DNA of 64,000 nt from Astrocystis sublimbata (taxonomy: Eukaryota > Ascomycota > Sordariomycetes > Xylariales > Xylariaceae). The translations under genes and the position numbers were made by a program. This document shows positions 11,192 through 24,004 of the stretch, one piece after another. The notes under the pieces were generated by a model. The model did not search any database. It worked only from the letters and a program-made list of their open reading frames with translations, and had not been told where the DNA came from. Numbering within the stretch: position 1 is the stretch's first letter; the number at the start of each line of letters is the position of its first letter. Location of the stretch: positions 62,001 through 126,000 of the forward strand of contig JAJNNY010000066.1 of NCBI GenBank assembly GCA_022453515.1. Reading direction: 5' to 3'.

Positions 11192-14100
11192 GTCGGCGGT
11201 TGGCAGTTGGCACAGGTGTCGTGTGGCTCGTAGGCTTCGGCGCTTGGGCGTGGCGCGTCAGGGCAGACGGCAGAAGATCACCGAACAACGATGGACGATC
11301 GACGATGCAACGGGTGCCAGAGAGTGACTGAGACGACCAACCCTAATCGATCAACGCTCGAATGCAGATAACTATCATGCAGCGCTACGAGTCCTTTAGG
11401 AGGGGCATGCAGGGCGCAGAGAAACCAACAGAGAAAGGGAAGGGGACGGAAAGGACGCGAAGGAGACGGAACGATAGTCGGCAGGTGAGGAGTGACGAGG
11501 AGTGACGAGGAGCTGGCGGGATGCCACAGGAGACGTTGCCCGTTGCCCGTTGCCCGTTGCCGGAGAGCAGCTTCGGAAGTGGGACGTAGGAGGCACAGAG
11601 AGGCAGAGGAGAAGAGGGCGAACGTGCGCGCGAGAGAGAAGGTGAGAAAGAGAGGCGCCAGAGAGCGCGGAGCAGATGGCAGAGACTAGCTTCTGGCTGA
11701 GGTTTGTGACATTGCAGGGCCTCTAGATGTGCCAATTACTTCGGATTGAATCGTGGACTCTGGCGGCCTGCCTTCACATGGAGCACCCCGACAACTGTTG
11801 CTATGTGCAGGCACTCCGCTCGGGCGTTGCTTTTGCTGGCGCGTGCGGTGTGGTTGAGCAGGAGAGAGGAAGGGCAGCTTGGATGCTACGCGAGAATCAT
11901 CGTTGTCGCAAAAAAGAGGTCAGGTACGTCTAGGTCTAGGCATGTACCCAATCACTCATGTACGTACCGCTACAGACGCTAAGCTGTCGGTAACGGCGAG
12001 GCGGGTGTGATGGACGGCTAGCGGGTAGGCCAGTATTGGGCCTTAGTCGACGCCTGTATTCTGTTGTACCGTGGCGCTAACCCCATGTACCTCAACTAGT
12101 AGGCACCTGCATCAGGTTCTACTAGTACAAATCGCACCCAGCATATGGCCTCCCCGGTTTGTGCAAGGCCTCGCTAGGAGCATGCCCTTGACCTCCAGAC
12201 CGAAGCATTGGATGTCGCCATATCCATGGATCAGCCCTGATATCTCCAAGTTCTAAGGTAAGGTTGTCTGCAAAGTCAAGAACCCCGCAGCAACCCACCT
12301 ACTTTTTAAGGCACATGGGTCCTCACTCGAGAAGTGAGTACCTTCAAGAGGTCACTGAAAACACAGTCAAGCTTCCCAGGTTCCAAATAGCAAGGTCCAT
12401 ATCATTGAGAAGTCCAGGTTGTCTAGTGGCATACAGCACAGGTATATATATATACATATATATATGTGTGTGTGTGCCTGCCTAGTTACAGCCGGGTAGT
12501 GTCAGCCAGTCAGTCAGTCACTTTGGTGCGCAAATTCCTGGCCACATTGTCTGCTGCACAGTAAAGAGCAACAAGTGCTTTTAACTCTTGGTCCTTTGGA
12601 GCAAGCTTGATGTGAGTCAGTCCGACTCGAAGTATGCCCACTGGTACCTGCTTAACACACTAGAAGTTAGCTGAGATTATATTCCACATGAGCGGGTCAG
12701 GGTCTTCTTGCACATACCTAAAGTGGTTGACTATCGTGCGAAATCCTAGTATGTACATAATAGGTATGCAATGTAGTCTTGACAGTACTGGTGTCACCTC
12801 GACAGCTCCGGGTTGCTGCCCCGAAAAGTTTTAAAGAGGGCGAAAATGATAAAGTTTTGCACGCGATATTAACTAGGCAGATACATCATGGTTACATACC
12901 AAGTAGTAAGCCGCTATGCACATCTTCACATCATACCATCTGCTAGGTTCTGCGTCAGCTGTTGTACAATTGCAGCCTGACTGTCAGTCAACAACCTTGA
13001 AGTATGTGAACTATCTACCTAGGTAGGTACCTAGGTAGTGAAGAAATACTTATAAAGGTGTTGGAGAACAATCGCTAAGGAGAGACAATCATTACCTATG
13101 GCACACATGCTTGAATAAGGACAATATCAAAGGTGCTGGTTTATGATTGAAACTTGTTGCCATGAACAAGGCTTCATGGGTGATTTTGTGGCCAGAAGGC
13201 CAGACAGGCTGAACTTAACGAATGTGATGGTGGCTTGTACAACTGGAGTCTAGACCTTGATGCCCATTGTATAGATTCGTGGGCAGGTAGTACTGTAGTT
13301 GCGCAAGTATATGCATATACTTCCCTAGGTACATACAGGATTACACTGATATATACACCTGGCAGTATAAGTAGGTATGGGGTGCCAGTGGGGAGGTGTG
13401 GAACGTTGAACACTGGTCAACAATTATGCAAATTATACCTACTGGCTGTATGCTGGTCCGCACTACTGTACACCAGCCTCAAGACGAGAGAGAGCCAGCA
13501 AGTGCATACAGACGAAGTCGGTAGTGGCCAATATGGCAAAGTGGTGTTTGTGATCCTTGATGCAACCAGCTCGACCAGCTCCAAGGGTGGCTCACTTGTG
13601 TCAGTGGACGCGGGTAGTAGTATGGAATAGTAGTACATGCGCGGCAGACCCTATTCGGGAGATGCCAGCTCAACATGCATGGACGGGACTCGAGATCTAG
13701 GCGAAAAGGCGGTATGTGAGCTGGCACGAGTCACAAGCAGCAGGCATATAAGAAGACGGGACCCAAGTTCGTGCAGTTCCATAGCATTCTTTCTGTGGCG
13801 AAAAGAAGACGAAGAAGAAACGTATTGCTTCCATTATCTGTCTATTTGTCGAAAGTACTGTGCGTTTGCGCCAGGCGATCCTCCCATCCATATCCACCTC
13901 TAAGACATACATTGTATAGCTTGGAAGTGACAGGTAAATCGCGGGCCTTCGGGCTTGTCGGAGACTCCCCTGTCGAGCCTGTTGCGGCTCGAGTCCTGTG
14001 AGACGACGAACCCGTGATCTGTGCTTATTCCCCCACCAAGCCAGTATTTGGCGGAGGCATTCGCGCCAGCCTGATTGGCGCGTGTCCAGTGCATCTCAAC

Positions 14101-16535
14101 CACTCAGAGCGTCACCGCTTCAGACTTATAAGACGGAGGAATTGCAAGGCTAGCAGAGAAGCAGAGCAGCAGAGATACGGCCAATGAGAGCTGTTGAGCT
14201 GTTGGTTGAGCTATTGCGTCCTTGAGTCGATCGATGTTGTTGGTTGTTGTTGCAGAGACGCTAATTGTTTTTTTTTTTTTTTCAGGTCGGGCAGCGCTGA
14301 GTGATCAGCCACCCAACCCAAGTAGCTGCCGCCGACCGGACCCATCGAGCCCAGCGCGGCATATCGAGATGTGAGCCTGGGGGAGGGTCTACCTACCTAG
14401 GTACCTAGGCATCTAGGCATGGAGTGCTCAGCGGGATTGGCTCCCTTGGTCGCGAACGTGTTTGTCCGGGCGCATTAGCTACTGAGGTACCTGCTACCTC
14501 GCATCATGCATGACAGGCTGCATCTCGTTGGCCACTCAGCTGGCCATTGCCAATGCTGGTGGTTGCATGCAATGTGCATCTGAACGCGCATCTGGGCGTT
14601 GCATCTGAACGTCGCTCGCTACCTACCTGGGCTTAGGCCGTGGCCACGATATTTCCGCATCCTCGATTTTCCAGCAAATGTGCACGCCCGCAAGCGAGCC
14701 CTGAGGTCTACTGTGTATATACATAGTATTACGCAGCTCCGTCCTCTGATCTGCCACCACCTGCACGTCGTCCGCGTCTCTGCATCTCTGCCACGCCTCT
14801 GACGCCTAGGCATTCTTCGTTGCGCTCTACAGAGGGACCTGTGAGGTACATACGCATAGGTGAATAGGAGAGAGACATCGTGGATCTCACTTACACACGT
14901 GCAACCTTGCCCGCCGCTACCACATCGAGGTACTTACCAGTCTGGAGTGCATGCTCCACCTACAGCTCAGTCCGCATATGTGCAGCACAGTTGCCGCTAT
15001 CATCTATGGCATCCCGTCGTGATCAAGTGGTCAAGTGGTGAAGCTGGACCTCATGCTGGGTGGTGTAAGTACCTAGGCACGAAGGACGGAATCGAGGGAA
15101 TCTGGGGTTGGCATTGTTCAGACCAGACCCCTGCCCTACAACCAAGCCACCTCTGCTCCTATTGCTGTCTTACACCAGCACCAACACCACTCATTCGCTC
15201 TTGAAGACCGGGCCGGAGATCTCCTCCATGATGGGATTACAAAGATACAAGCACGTCGGTCGAGGACACCGGTTTCTTGCCTGCTTGGATCCTCGATCCC
15301 GTCGTCTTTCCATCCTTCTATTGATCGATCCCGTCTGCTCGGCCTTGGTGGGTGTGCGTACCTGAGGGTATGGTTTGTGTGTGTAGGTGTAGGTGTAGGT
15401 GTGTGCGTGTGTGTGTGTGTGTGTGTGTGGACGTACATGTATGTGTATGTATATCCACGGGCGTGTGTGGGTGCGTTTATTAAACAACCTAGGGTGCTTT
15501 GTCCCCCCGTTCCTGGGGGATGGATCTAAGCTCTCAAGCTCCAATTTCTTGGCCTGAATTAGCAAGCCTGACTTGGACGATAGCCAGACTCGCCGGACGC
15601 CCTGCTGCCTCGATCTGCCTAAGGTTAGGCCAACGACAGACAATATACCCCCCCCCCCCCCCCCATGAACCAACCATCCCATATCGTTCCTCGCTGCTCG
15701 GAGGCCAACAGCTAGATCCCGACTAGCAAACAATCCCAACGGCAACCCGCCAAACCGCCATCCCACGTTGGCTCTGGTTCGTCCACTCCGTCTCGGACCG
15801 TGCAAGTGTCCAACCCTGGTACTCGTAGGCGCAGCGCAACCCTGCGCTACCTACTTTACTGACTTTGACTTCCAAGGTTACCTCATTGCCTTAGGTACTC
15901 CCGAGTCCCTACTGCTTCCTCTGAACCTTGCCTTCATTCCTTTGGTGTCCGGCTACTGGATAGGTGCCCTAGCGCAACCTGTGCTCGCTGTTCGTTGCGT
16001 TCCTAACACACCTAGTCTTTCTGCCTACCCGTTGTCTTGTGCTACTACATGGTATATAGACATTTGCGCTGGCTTTTATTGCAGGAGACGCGCGCTTGCT
16101 TTGCCACCCTTTGCGCGCGTCTTGCGAGCCCCCCAAATGATTTACTTGTGGCCTTCCATAGTGTCTTAGCCCTACCCTGCACAAGCGAAAGACTCACGGC
16201 CTGGTTGTCTTGTTGTCTGCCTGTTGTTTTTGCTGTTGTTGTCGTTGTAGTTGTCGTTGTTTTGTCGTTGTCGTTGTGTGTGCGGCCTGCTCTCGATTTC
16301 CTTACTCACTCGTATACTGCATGGGGGACTGCGCCTCGGTCATAGACGGACGGGCCTCTCTCTATACGACCTAGCTACTTTCACTCAGCCTCTCAGTGGC
16401 ATAGAGTTGCCTCTCCAATGCCATTTAATGCCACCTTCAAATATTACAAATGACTTACCTGCGACTGCGCTGCCACAGCATCCCTTTCTCTTCCCCTTCG
16501 ATCGTCGACCGGAATTTTCCACTGACATCGTCACC
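11192..16535. other. 5.3 kb gene desert with simple repeats
   Basis: No convincing gene on either strand. It contains the divergent 5' regions of SET2 and the downstream AT-hook gene. Visible content: a 7-bp tandem (CGTTGCC x4) at about 11535-11561; TA/TG dinucleotide tracts at 12441-12475 and 15375-15430; a T(15) run at 14268-14282; a C(17) run at 15648-15664; and palindromic CCTAGGTAGG-type words at 13017-13038 and 14390-14411. Non-coding RNA genes cannot be excluded. Confidence 0.55.
15648..15664. repeat. C(17) homopolymer
   Basis: An uninterrupted run of 17 C in intergenic DNA, close to a TG-rich dinucleotide tract at 15375-15430. Confidence 0.9.
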
Positions 16536-17649
16536 ATGGAGACCACCTTCTCCGACGATGAAAAGGTACACAATCCAATCCAGCTTTTGTCTTTGCTCTA
16601 CTAACCACGAATGGACTGTAGAGATTCGCTCTGGCCGAGATGATCAAAGTCAGCGCTATGGATGTGCCTACGCTAGTTGAATTCATAAAAGCTCACAAAG
16701 TAGAGCCCAACTGGATGTTCATGCAACTTCCCAGCGGTTTGTACTGACCTTGATAAAAAGTTGATCCCCATGCCAAGTCCTAATGACAACAGGCCGCAAT
16801 ATGAGCCAATGCGTTGGGGCCGTCGAAAACATGTTCCAGATGAACTTTCCTCCACCCAACGTAGGATTCGTCGTCAAACGCAAATCCCTAGGCGATCTCA
16901 GCGAGCACCCTGCAAAGAGACAAGCCATCACGACATCGTTCGAACCTCCCCTTGCGCCAGTACGACCTTTGCAGCCGCGGCCTCCACCTCCAAACGGTTA
17001 TCCGCCGGTGGCTCCCATCATTAGCATTCCAACTACGTCGATAACGGGCAAGAAACGTGGACGGCCTTCTAAAGCCGACAAAGAGGCACAAGCTCGCGCA
17101 ATCTATACGCGGAACACTGAATACGCGACTATCGTTCCGGCTCCCCCGGCTCCTCGAACAGCCACTCCCACAGGTCAGCCACAACGCGAATATGTATCTT
17201 CACCGGGATACGAGATAGCAGCTGCTAGTGGGGAACAACCCTCGAGAGTTCGCTCCAGGCCATCTGCGATCGACAGTCCTCGGCAATCCGGTAGCTCCCT
17301 CCTTCTGGCGTCTCCAGCATCCGCTACCGGGACCCCACGGGCTTTTCCAGACTCTATGGAGCAAATCGAAAGGCCTAACATAATCTCTCAAGATAATAAA
17401 TCGGTGCCGGTAGACTCGCGATCGCCGCCCCTTGCGCCGTTGCTTCAAGATCAGCCGCAAACACATACCCACATTCTGCCGCGCCCACAAGGTTCTCTGG
17501 TGCCATTCCAGCCGTCCCCAAAGCCACAACAGGCCTACGAGCCGTATAGGGGCCCGGACCCTATTTTCCCGGATCGAGATAGAAGTCGGAATATGCCCGA
17601 TAAAGTCTCTAGGAACCCCTCGGCTTCCCCGGTAGTCAGTCGAATATAA
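16536..17649 (+). CDS. Uncharacterised AT-hook protein
   Basis: Three exons, 16536-16565, 16622-16736 and 16793-17649, separated by 56 bp introns, give 333 aa. Both joins are supported by frame continuity: DDEK then RFALAEMIKVSAMDVPTLVE, and FMQLPSG then RNMSQCVGAVENMF. The first 65 residues look like a compact conserved helical segment. Residues near 135-142 read KKRGRPSK, a canonical AT-hook for the minor groove of AT-rich DNA, flanked by a basic KADKEAQARAIYT segment. The remainder is Pro/Ser-rich, has many SP sites and is probably disordered. I infer a nuclear chromatin-associated role. I do not recognise a named family. The 30 bp first exon would easily be missed by automatic prediction. 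Confidence 0.75.
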
Positions 17650-20600
17650 TGATAATGCTATCATGTGGTTAGAAGCACGTTGTTTACGGCTTTTTGGACC
17701 AAAGCAGACAAAAGCTAAACCAGCTTATTTGAGGGGAGAGGTTCTACGACAATCGACTTTGTTTCGATCCGATTGAAGCCACACCGGAACGTATATTCAA
17801 CATTATTCAACTTAGCCGCTCCAAGTCGGTCGCTTCGTCCATTGGTTTTGCTATCCCACCAGTTACAATATTTTCAAAATGCCGACCGCATCGGCAGTCG
17901 ATACTCGAAAACAACGCACGATCTTACGAAGCAACCTCATTAAACTCCAGTTGACAAAATGCGCCAGGGATGATTACAGACAGGTAGGAAGTCTAGAACA
18001 CCTCATTTCATTCCGGCTCCAACACCAACTCATTCTATCTATTTTGTTTTTATCCGAACAAAACAAATGGAAAGATAAAACGGCCGGTGGCGTCTGCTTG
18101 CGCTTTCTCGTATTGCACTCGATTTCCACTCTGTACACCACAATCCGATATTTTCCCCCACCAAGGCGAGAGGCGTTTTGACAAGTGTGCGCATCGGTAT
18201 TATCATTGCGACCGATGATCAGGATATATTTAACCATGAGGTATGAGATGAGTAAATTCCCGAACACAGGGATGCGCAGCGATGGTAATTACCTAGACAG
18301 TCAGATATACCTCCAGAGCAGTTTTACACATTTGGGTCGAACCAGCCAGCTGAAATTGGAATGCTTGATTTCTGCATGCAACATGAGTATCTAAAATTGT
18401 GAATACGGTCTTTGCTCAAATCGCAAATTTCGAAGTCGGTAGTGCCCCAAAAGTACATGGATATTCACTGACTGTCACTTGAAGGTCAATGACACACGGT
18501 TGTAGCTTTTGGTCACCAGGCCGAAGCAGTCAGCTTATTCCCCAGCTGAGTGACTCGATATACATATGCAAGAGGACAGTTACAGCATATTCTGTAAGCA
18601 CCAGTTGCACTGAAGTCAGGCCGGGGTCCGTCTAGCTTTACCTCTTATCGCCGTAAGAGGTAATCTTTATCACGCGATCGGTTCTGACAGTCGGTGCCAG
18701 TACAAATCTAGAAAGGTCATCAAATAGAACCGAACCCATCCTGCCCATCGTGGTCAATGGTGAGGTAAAGATTTTGACGATACATCATCGGGTTGCATAC
18801 ATCGGTTTTATTGGAGCTTTTTGAGGCGAAACCAAATGCCAAGCCTTTATTACAGCCCAATGATGAGGCAGTTAAACGATAAATCTGACAGAGTTCATTC
18901 TTCGCATTGAACTAACCCGAGGGTGTTTACTTGCCGCACCGTTGGAATATACCAGGGACCGGCAGACAGACAGTAAACCCAAGCCAATTGTCAACAAGTG
19001 ATATCAATGGCCCAGCCACAAAGTCATGCCAAGATATGCCGAGAAAAGGCCTCGTGGAGTGAAATAGTGGCGGCAACAATACAATAAAAAAGACAATAGT
19101 GCTGTTTATTGCTTACTCGATGAGGGAGGTTGGTGTTTCACCGGTTACACATAACACGTGGGAAGTGCTTTGGGACTCTCTCTCTCTCATTTCACCACGC
19201 AGCAATAGACTAACCAGACTGAGCCGCACTTTTGCTGTCAAATGGAACCCACTAGAGGGGGGGGGGCTGATTCCAAAGTGACAGAGTCAAGAACGAAAGG
19301 GGAGAAAAGGCGCCTCGAGACTTGGAGAACCGGGGCGAACCACGGTCTTGGGACCAATGGGAGGTTAAAGCTAGGTAGTGAAGACCTGGCATTGCGACCC
19401 TACCTAGTAGTACGCATACAGTAGTGCCCTTATGTACAGGGCGCACTACTACGGAACGATGCACTTCGGGTATGTTCGCCTTAATACGACGCGAATAGTC
19501 ATTCTGCGGGCATTCTAGTACAGGTAGGGATTCTCGGGGACCTCTCGGCTTAGAGGTGGGTGGAGAAGGAGGGTTGCATTATGGTTCTTGTTTTTCCCTC
19601 GCGCGATGTTGCGTTGCGCCATTGGGCTATTTTGAGCTGCGCTACAGTAACTAGGTACAATGATATAAAGATGGTATTACTGATAATGTTATTTTGTTGG
19701 CTAGCATGCGGCGTCTTTTTGCCAGGTACCTAGCTTCAAATATATTGCATCTACCTATAGTTGCGCACATACAGTCGTCGACTTACTTACACACGCGACA
19801 CGTAAACCCGCGAGTGCGCGCACAATGTACATGTACACCGTCCGGGAACACTGACCCTGACCCGTGGGGATTATTGGTTACATTCAACCGGACGGTGAGC
19901 TCAATGCGAGTGTAGATCCCCAAGGCTGAGAGACTCCTAATCCTACTGCGGCATCCTAAAACGTAAAGCAGGCACACAAAAGTGCGCAACTTCAGGTTAG
20001 TGTTCGCCTGAAGTCGGCAGGATGTGATGTTGGCTTGTATTTCACTTACATTCGAAAGAGGGAGGCGCAATTGATTTTTCCTATTGGTCGCATCATCCCA
20101 GCCAGCTCAGCTCAGTTGGTGGTGAGCACACCATATCGGCAGTCAGTATGCCGAATGACGATGGCTGCTAAGGAAAAGGACATAGGTGACATGGTATGAT
20201 ACAGACAACACTTGGTATTATTGCACTGGTACTGTTACACCCCAGTTGTTTATTGGAAGATAATAGACTTCGCCTTGGTGCAACCTTCTCTACGTACTTG
20301 GTACCTTTCGATACCTCGATACACAAACACAAGAGCATATCGAACAGTCGAGTCTCACATTCAGCTCGTAGTGAGCATGAGATTCCGGATCAGCATGCCG
20401 CGCTTAGCTAGGCCAACCAACCAACCTGAACAGCAAGAAACGCGTTATGCGATGCAAATAACATGTATAGACATACTACGCAATGTTACGGTAGCTCCTA
20501 TTTCAGCTTACCGGACAATTTGGAGCTGCCAACATGGGCGGCTTCGGTGCATTCCTTGCCAGCATGTTCTGTACGCCACCTACATATATGTAATCACCTC

Positions 20601-23038
20601 CAATGACCTGCCCTATTATTAGAAGCAGGACAATAACCGATGTTGCGCTGTGCTACCACCCGTTGCCAAGCTCAGCTGAGCGTACTGCTGTCTACCAAAC
20701 CACTAAATAGCGTATCATTGGCACTTTCGAAATGAGGCATGCATCAATCACCACATAGTGACCTGGTCATAGATGTAAGAGCATATCTGATGACTTCATG
20801 CCAGAAACAGGGTAGATTCTTCTATGCAGGAATGGGTCCCCGTAAGCAAGCCGAGTATGCCGGGTCCCTTGGAAGCCCCTCCCTCCCATTGTACCCGTGG
20901 GGGACCAGCACAGACGCATGTGCTTGATGGTTATTTCACATGTATCTACTTATCATCGCAATGGATAGGTGGCCTTGCCGAGTCAGCCGTGCTCGTCCCT
21001 GCTTCTGTTCTATTATTGATGGGGCCGAAATGTGTATCATTATGCCATTCCCTACGCGGGTTAGCCATGAAGACAGTCTTACGTGAGGTTGAGGCAGAGT
21101 TTGGTGTCGGGATAACTTATGTGCTCAGGTGGGGATGGCGAGTTATGGATAGACGATGTTCAAATGATCTTTATAATAAGCCATACTTCCCAATGAGATA
21201 TCAAGCGAAAAGTGTTACGACCCTACGGAAAGGGTTTGGCAAAGGCAAAGGGCATGTGACAAATTAACTTAGTATCATCAGTGCCTTCAAAATCGTCAGT
21301 CTAAATCAGCTAACTAGCAGGACCACTGCGCGGGTATACTTGTTCTTGAATAGTAGCATGCCAGAGATAACCTTGAGCTTCGAGCTTCGAGTTTGGTGGC
21401 CTAAAGATATTGATTACCTACCATCTTCGCTGTCAATGGGAGTATCTATGATCACAACCTGAGAGCGTAGCTCAACACGGTGGCTGAAAGCTCTGACCAG
21501 AAGTCTGGTAATCTGTTTTTGGTGCCTATGCATTAGTTGGTTCCCAATTTTGTTCCAACCTTTGATTGAGGGCTAATATGTACGATGATGAACAATGATC
21601 TACTGTGTATAATCCCCTTTGTCCCTACACGGTGGATACGAATACGCTAATCTGTCAGGAGGAAACGCAGCCTAACACAATTCAGTTACTGGTCTGACAC
21701 GTTGTCCTGTGGCAAGCGATATCATTGTCGAAGATGCCCATTCACGGAAACTGGAGACCTCGTATTTCAAGCCACACCATACACTTCGATAGATTGTTTC
21801 TATGTCGCGTAGTGGCATATTATCAGTAACTGATGGAAAACCACCACTCTGAAGGGGGGATCCGATAGTGTTGAGATCGTGACTGCTATAGTAGTACAAA
21901 TCCTCCATTTCGTGATTGATATGCGGTTGCGTTAGCAAACACAATTCCAAAAACAGTACACAGAAGATGCTTCTCCTGATCACTCACAGCCTATGCTCTG
22001 ACTGAAGGCGATGATTTCTGGAAAGCCATTCTATACCCGGCATCAAGAGACCATGGGATTGCACACCGTAAGCCAGACCAGCTACTGTCTGCAGCCAGAA
22101 ACCCATGGGAAGTAGAACATAATGACTTTGAAGTATAATACCATGTACTGTAGCCTGTCCTCTACACGAGTGACCGACGATAATAATTACCCTTTTCGCT
22201 CCCACCCAACTACAATGTACGCAATTCTCGATTAAACAGAGAAACGCAATGTCAAGTCCTACGGAGTACGACAGACGCTATTTTACTAGTACTAATCGAA
22301 CAACTAGCCAAGCAAGAGTAGCCTAAGTGAGGGTGGGCTTGCTTGCTTACAGCCTGCCCAGAGGACCGCCTTGTATCCTTGTTTGGGTCATAGAACTCTA
22401 CCAGGGCAAGCATTTTCGGCTCGGGACTACAATTAAGTCTATTCCCGTGTGTAGTGGCGATGCTTACGAAGCACACCGGTTACCCCTGTTTGACGATGAT
22501 GACACGCATATTGTAGTGGCAAGCAATCTCCCAACCCCCAAAGCTCGCCGACTCAATGAACGTGAAGATGAAAACGAGAAGGGGAAGAGTTTTCGTACCC
22601 CATAGGTACCACGGCGTGCTAGCTAGCAGCATAGTACACCCAAACGGTGAAGCTCCAACGCGTCCCGATTCAGGTTTATAGTGAGACAGGGCATCTGTAG
22701 GCTGTAGGGCTAGTCACATCACTTGGCTATCAAGAGAGAAGGCGTGTAATATCTTCATGCAAAATGAAGTGTAGGTGGTCTTGACGAATGGTGATGGACT
22801 GTCCAGGCATTTAAGACACAGCATGGTCACTCTCTGCTCAACATGGCATATCCATTTTCGACTCATTACAACGCATACATCTCCAATTGGTATTCTCGGA
22901 TCTTGCCTTGGATCAATACCTGTATCCCCCCAATACCAGTAAGAGCTCGTTGGGAGACATAGCAAGCATCCTGCTAGTAGGGTGATGATGAGAAAGCCGA
23001 CGAAAACATAATCGGAGTCAAGGACGCTTAGTTGAACT
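17650..23038. other. 5.4 kb gene desert
   Basis: No reading frame here has coherent protein character on either strand, apart from short open stretches that I judge to be chance. It is mostly AT-rich to 19.1 kb and mixed beyond. A perfect 10-bp stem hairpin lies at 18638-18663. The proximal part is the 3' flank of the minus-strand BMT5 gene. No tRNA or transposase found. Confidence 0.55.
18638..18663. repeat. Perfect 10-bp inverted repeat with 6-base loop
   Basis: TTACCTCTTA is followed by the loop TCGCCG and then TAAGAGGTAA, a perfect stem. It lies in a gene desert about 1 kb downstream of the AT-hook gene. There is no T-run to suggest a terminator. The function is unknown. Confidence 0.6.
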
Positions 23039-23858
23039 TCATTCATCATCGGACGAATCGTCATCGTCTTTCCGTGGCCGTTTCTTCCCCCTCTGAACCC
23101 CGGAAGAATGGGCATCAACATCCTTTTTCTTAAACACGTAGCTCCTTGCCGCCCGGTCCTCACCCTTCCAGCCACCACCAACCTCGCCGCTTTTATTCCG
23201 CACGACACCAAGTGTCCGTGCATGGTGATACCCCGGATACGCGCTCGCTTGGAAGCGGAAGCTCCGATCGACTTGCAGGCCACTGTGCCTCGCGAGGTCT
23301 CGGATGTTCCACAGGGTGTACGGCTCGCCCTCGAACAGCGTGACGACAATAGAGCCACTCGAAGCCAACGACGGGATCGCGTGCTTGAAAAAAGATACCA
23401 GGAGCTCCTGGTTATACCGCACCTGACGGTTCACGTCGGTGCTCTTGCCGCCGACGTGCGGGAAGTTGAAGATGATGCGATCCATGAGGCCGGCGGCGCT
23501 ACTACCATGGCTTCCAGACCCTAAGGCCGTGCTGCTGCTGGTGCGTCCGCTGGTCTTGCTGGCGAAGGGGGCCATCCTGGTGGCGTCGATATTGAATAGT
23601 ACCCGACACCCTTCCTCTTCCTCGATCCTGGTGATATTGTCGGCGGCATGTGGGTATTTCTCCAGCAGCTCGTCGCGGTTGCTCTCCAACACCGTCGCGG
23701 TGACGTCTAGGCAATAGTGGTGCTCAACCAGGGACGCGGCAAAGCTGAGATCGCCATCACCAACTAGCAAGATCTTGTCTTCAGCGCTGAATGGGATGGT
23801 CGGCTCGGCGTGGCGCTGCTGTCGCGGGGAGGTGTTGTTGCTGGTGTCCTTGCTGACA

Positions 23859-23893
<35 letters not shown>

Positions 23894-24004
23894 CTGTGGC
23901 TTTGCGTTGCCATTGCCATGGCCATGACCACGGCCACGGGGATGCTTTGCAGGCGCAGGCTTGTTGGGTCGCGCGCCCGGCGCCAGTTTCCGCTTCTTCG
24001 CCAT
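23039..24004 (-). CDS. 25S rRNA (uridine-N3)-methyltransferase, Bmt5-like
   Basis: A single-exon gene of 321 aa. It belongs to the DUF2431/Rossmann-type family that in yeast (Bmt5) makes m3U in 25S rRNA in the nucleolus, using SAM. The basic N-terminus MAKKRKLAPGARP suggests nuclear or nucleolar targeting. An Asn-Gln alternating repeat spans residues about 38-49. The SAM-binding motif KILLVGDGDLSFAASL sits at about 78-92. Then come DVTATVLESNRDELLEKYP, VLFNIDATRM, DRIIFNFPHVGGK and EPYTLWNIRDLA, all typical of the family. The C-terminus is Lys/Arg-rich and ends in an acidic DDDDSSDDE tail, common in nucleolar proteins. No intron is needed, and the start is the first ATG of the frame with the usual basic leader. 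Confidence 0.9.
23858..23893 (-). repeat. Coding hexanucleotide repeat (Asn-Gln) in BMT5
   Basis: About six tandem GGTTCT units on the plus strand encode alternating Asn and Gln on the minus strand, within the disordered N-terminal linker of the methyltransferase. Length variation would keep the frame. Confidence 0.85.

Noticed and set aside
20824..21267. 147-codon open frame on the plus strand
   Set aside because: No domain-like pattern, mixed composition, no splice support and no leader signal.
22714..23358. 214-codon frame overlapping the BMT5 3' end on the same strand
   Set aside because: It is a shadow in another phase of the well-supported methyltransferase gene plus its 3' flank.
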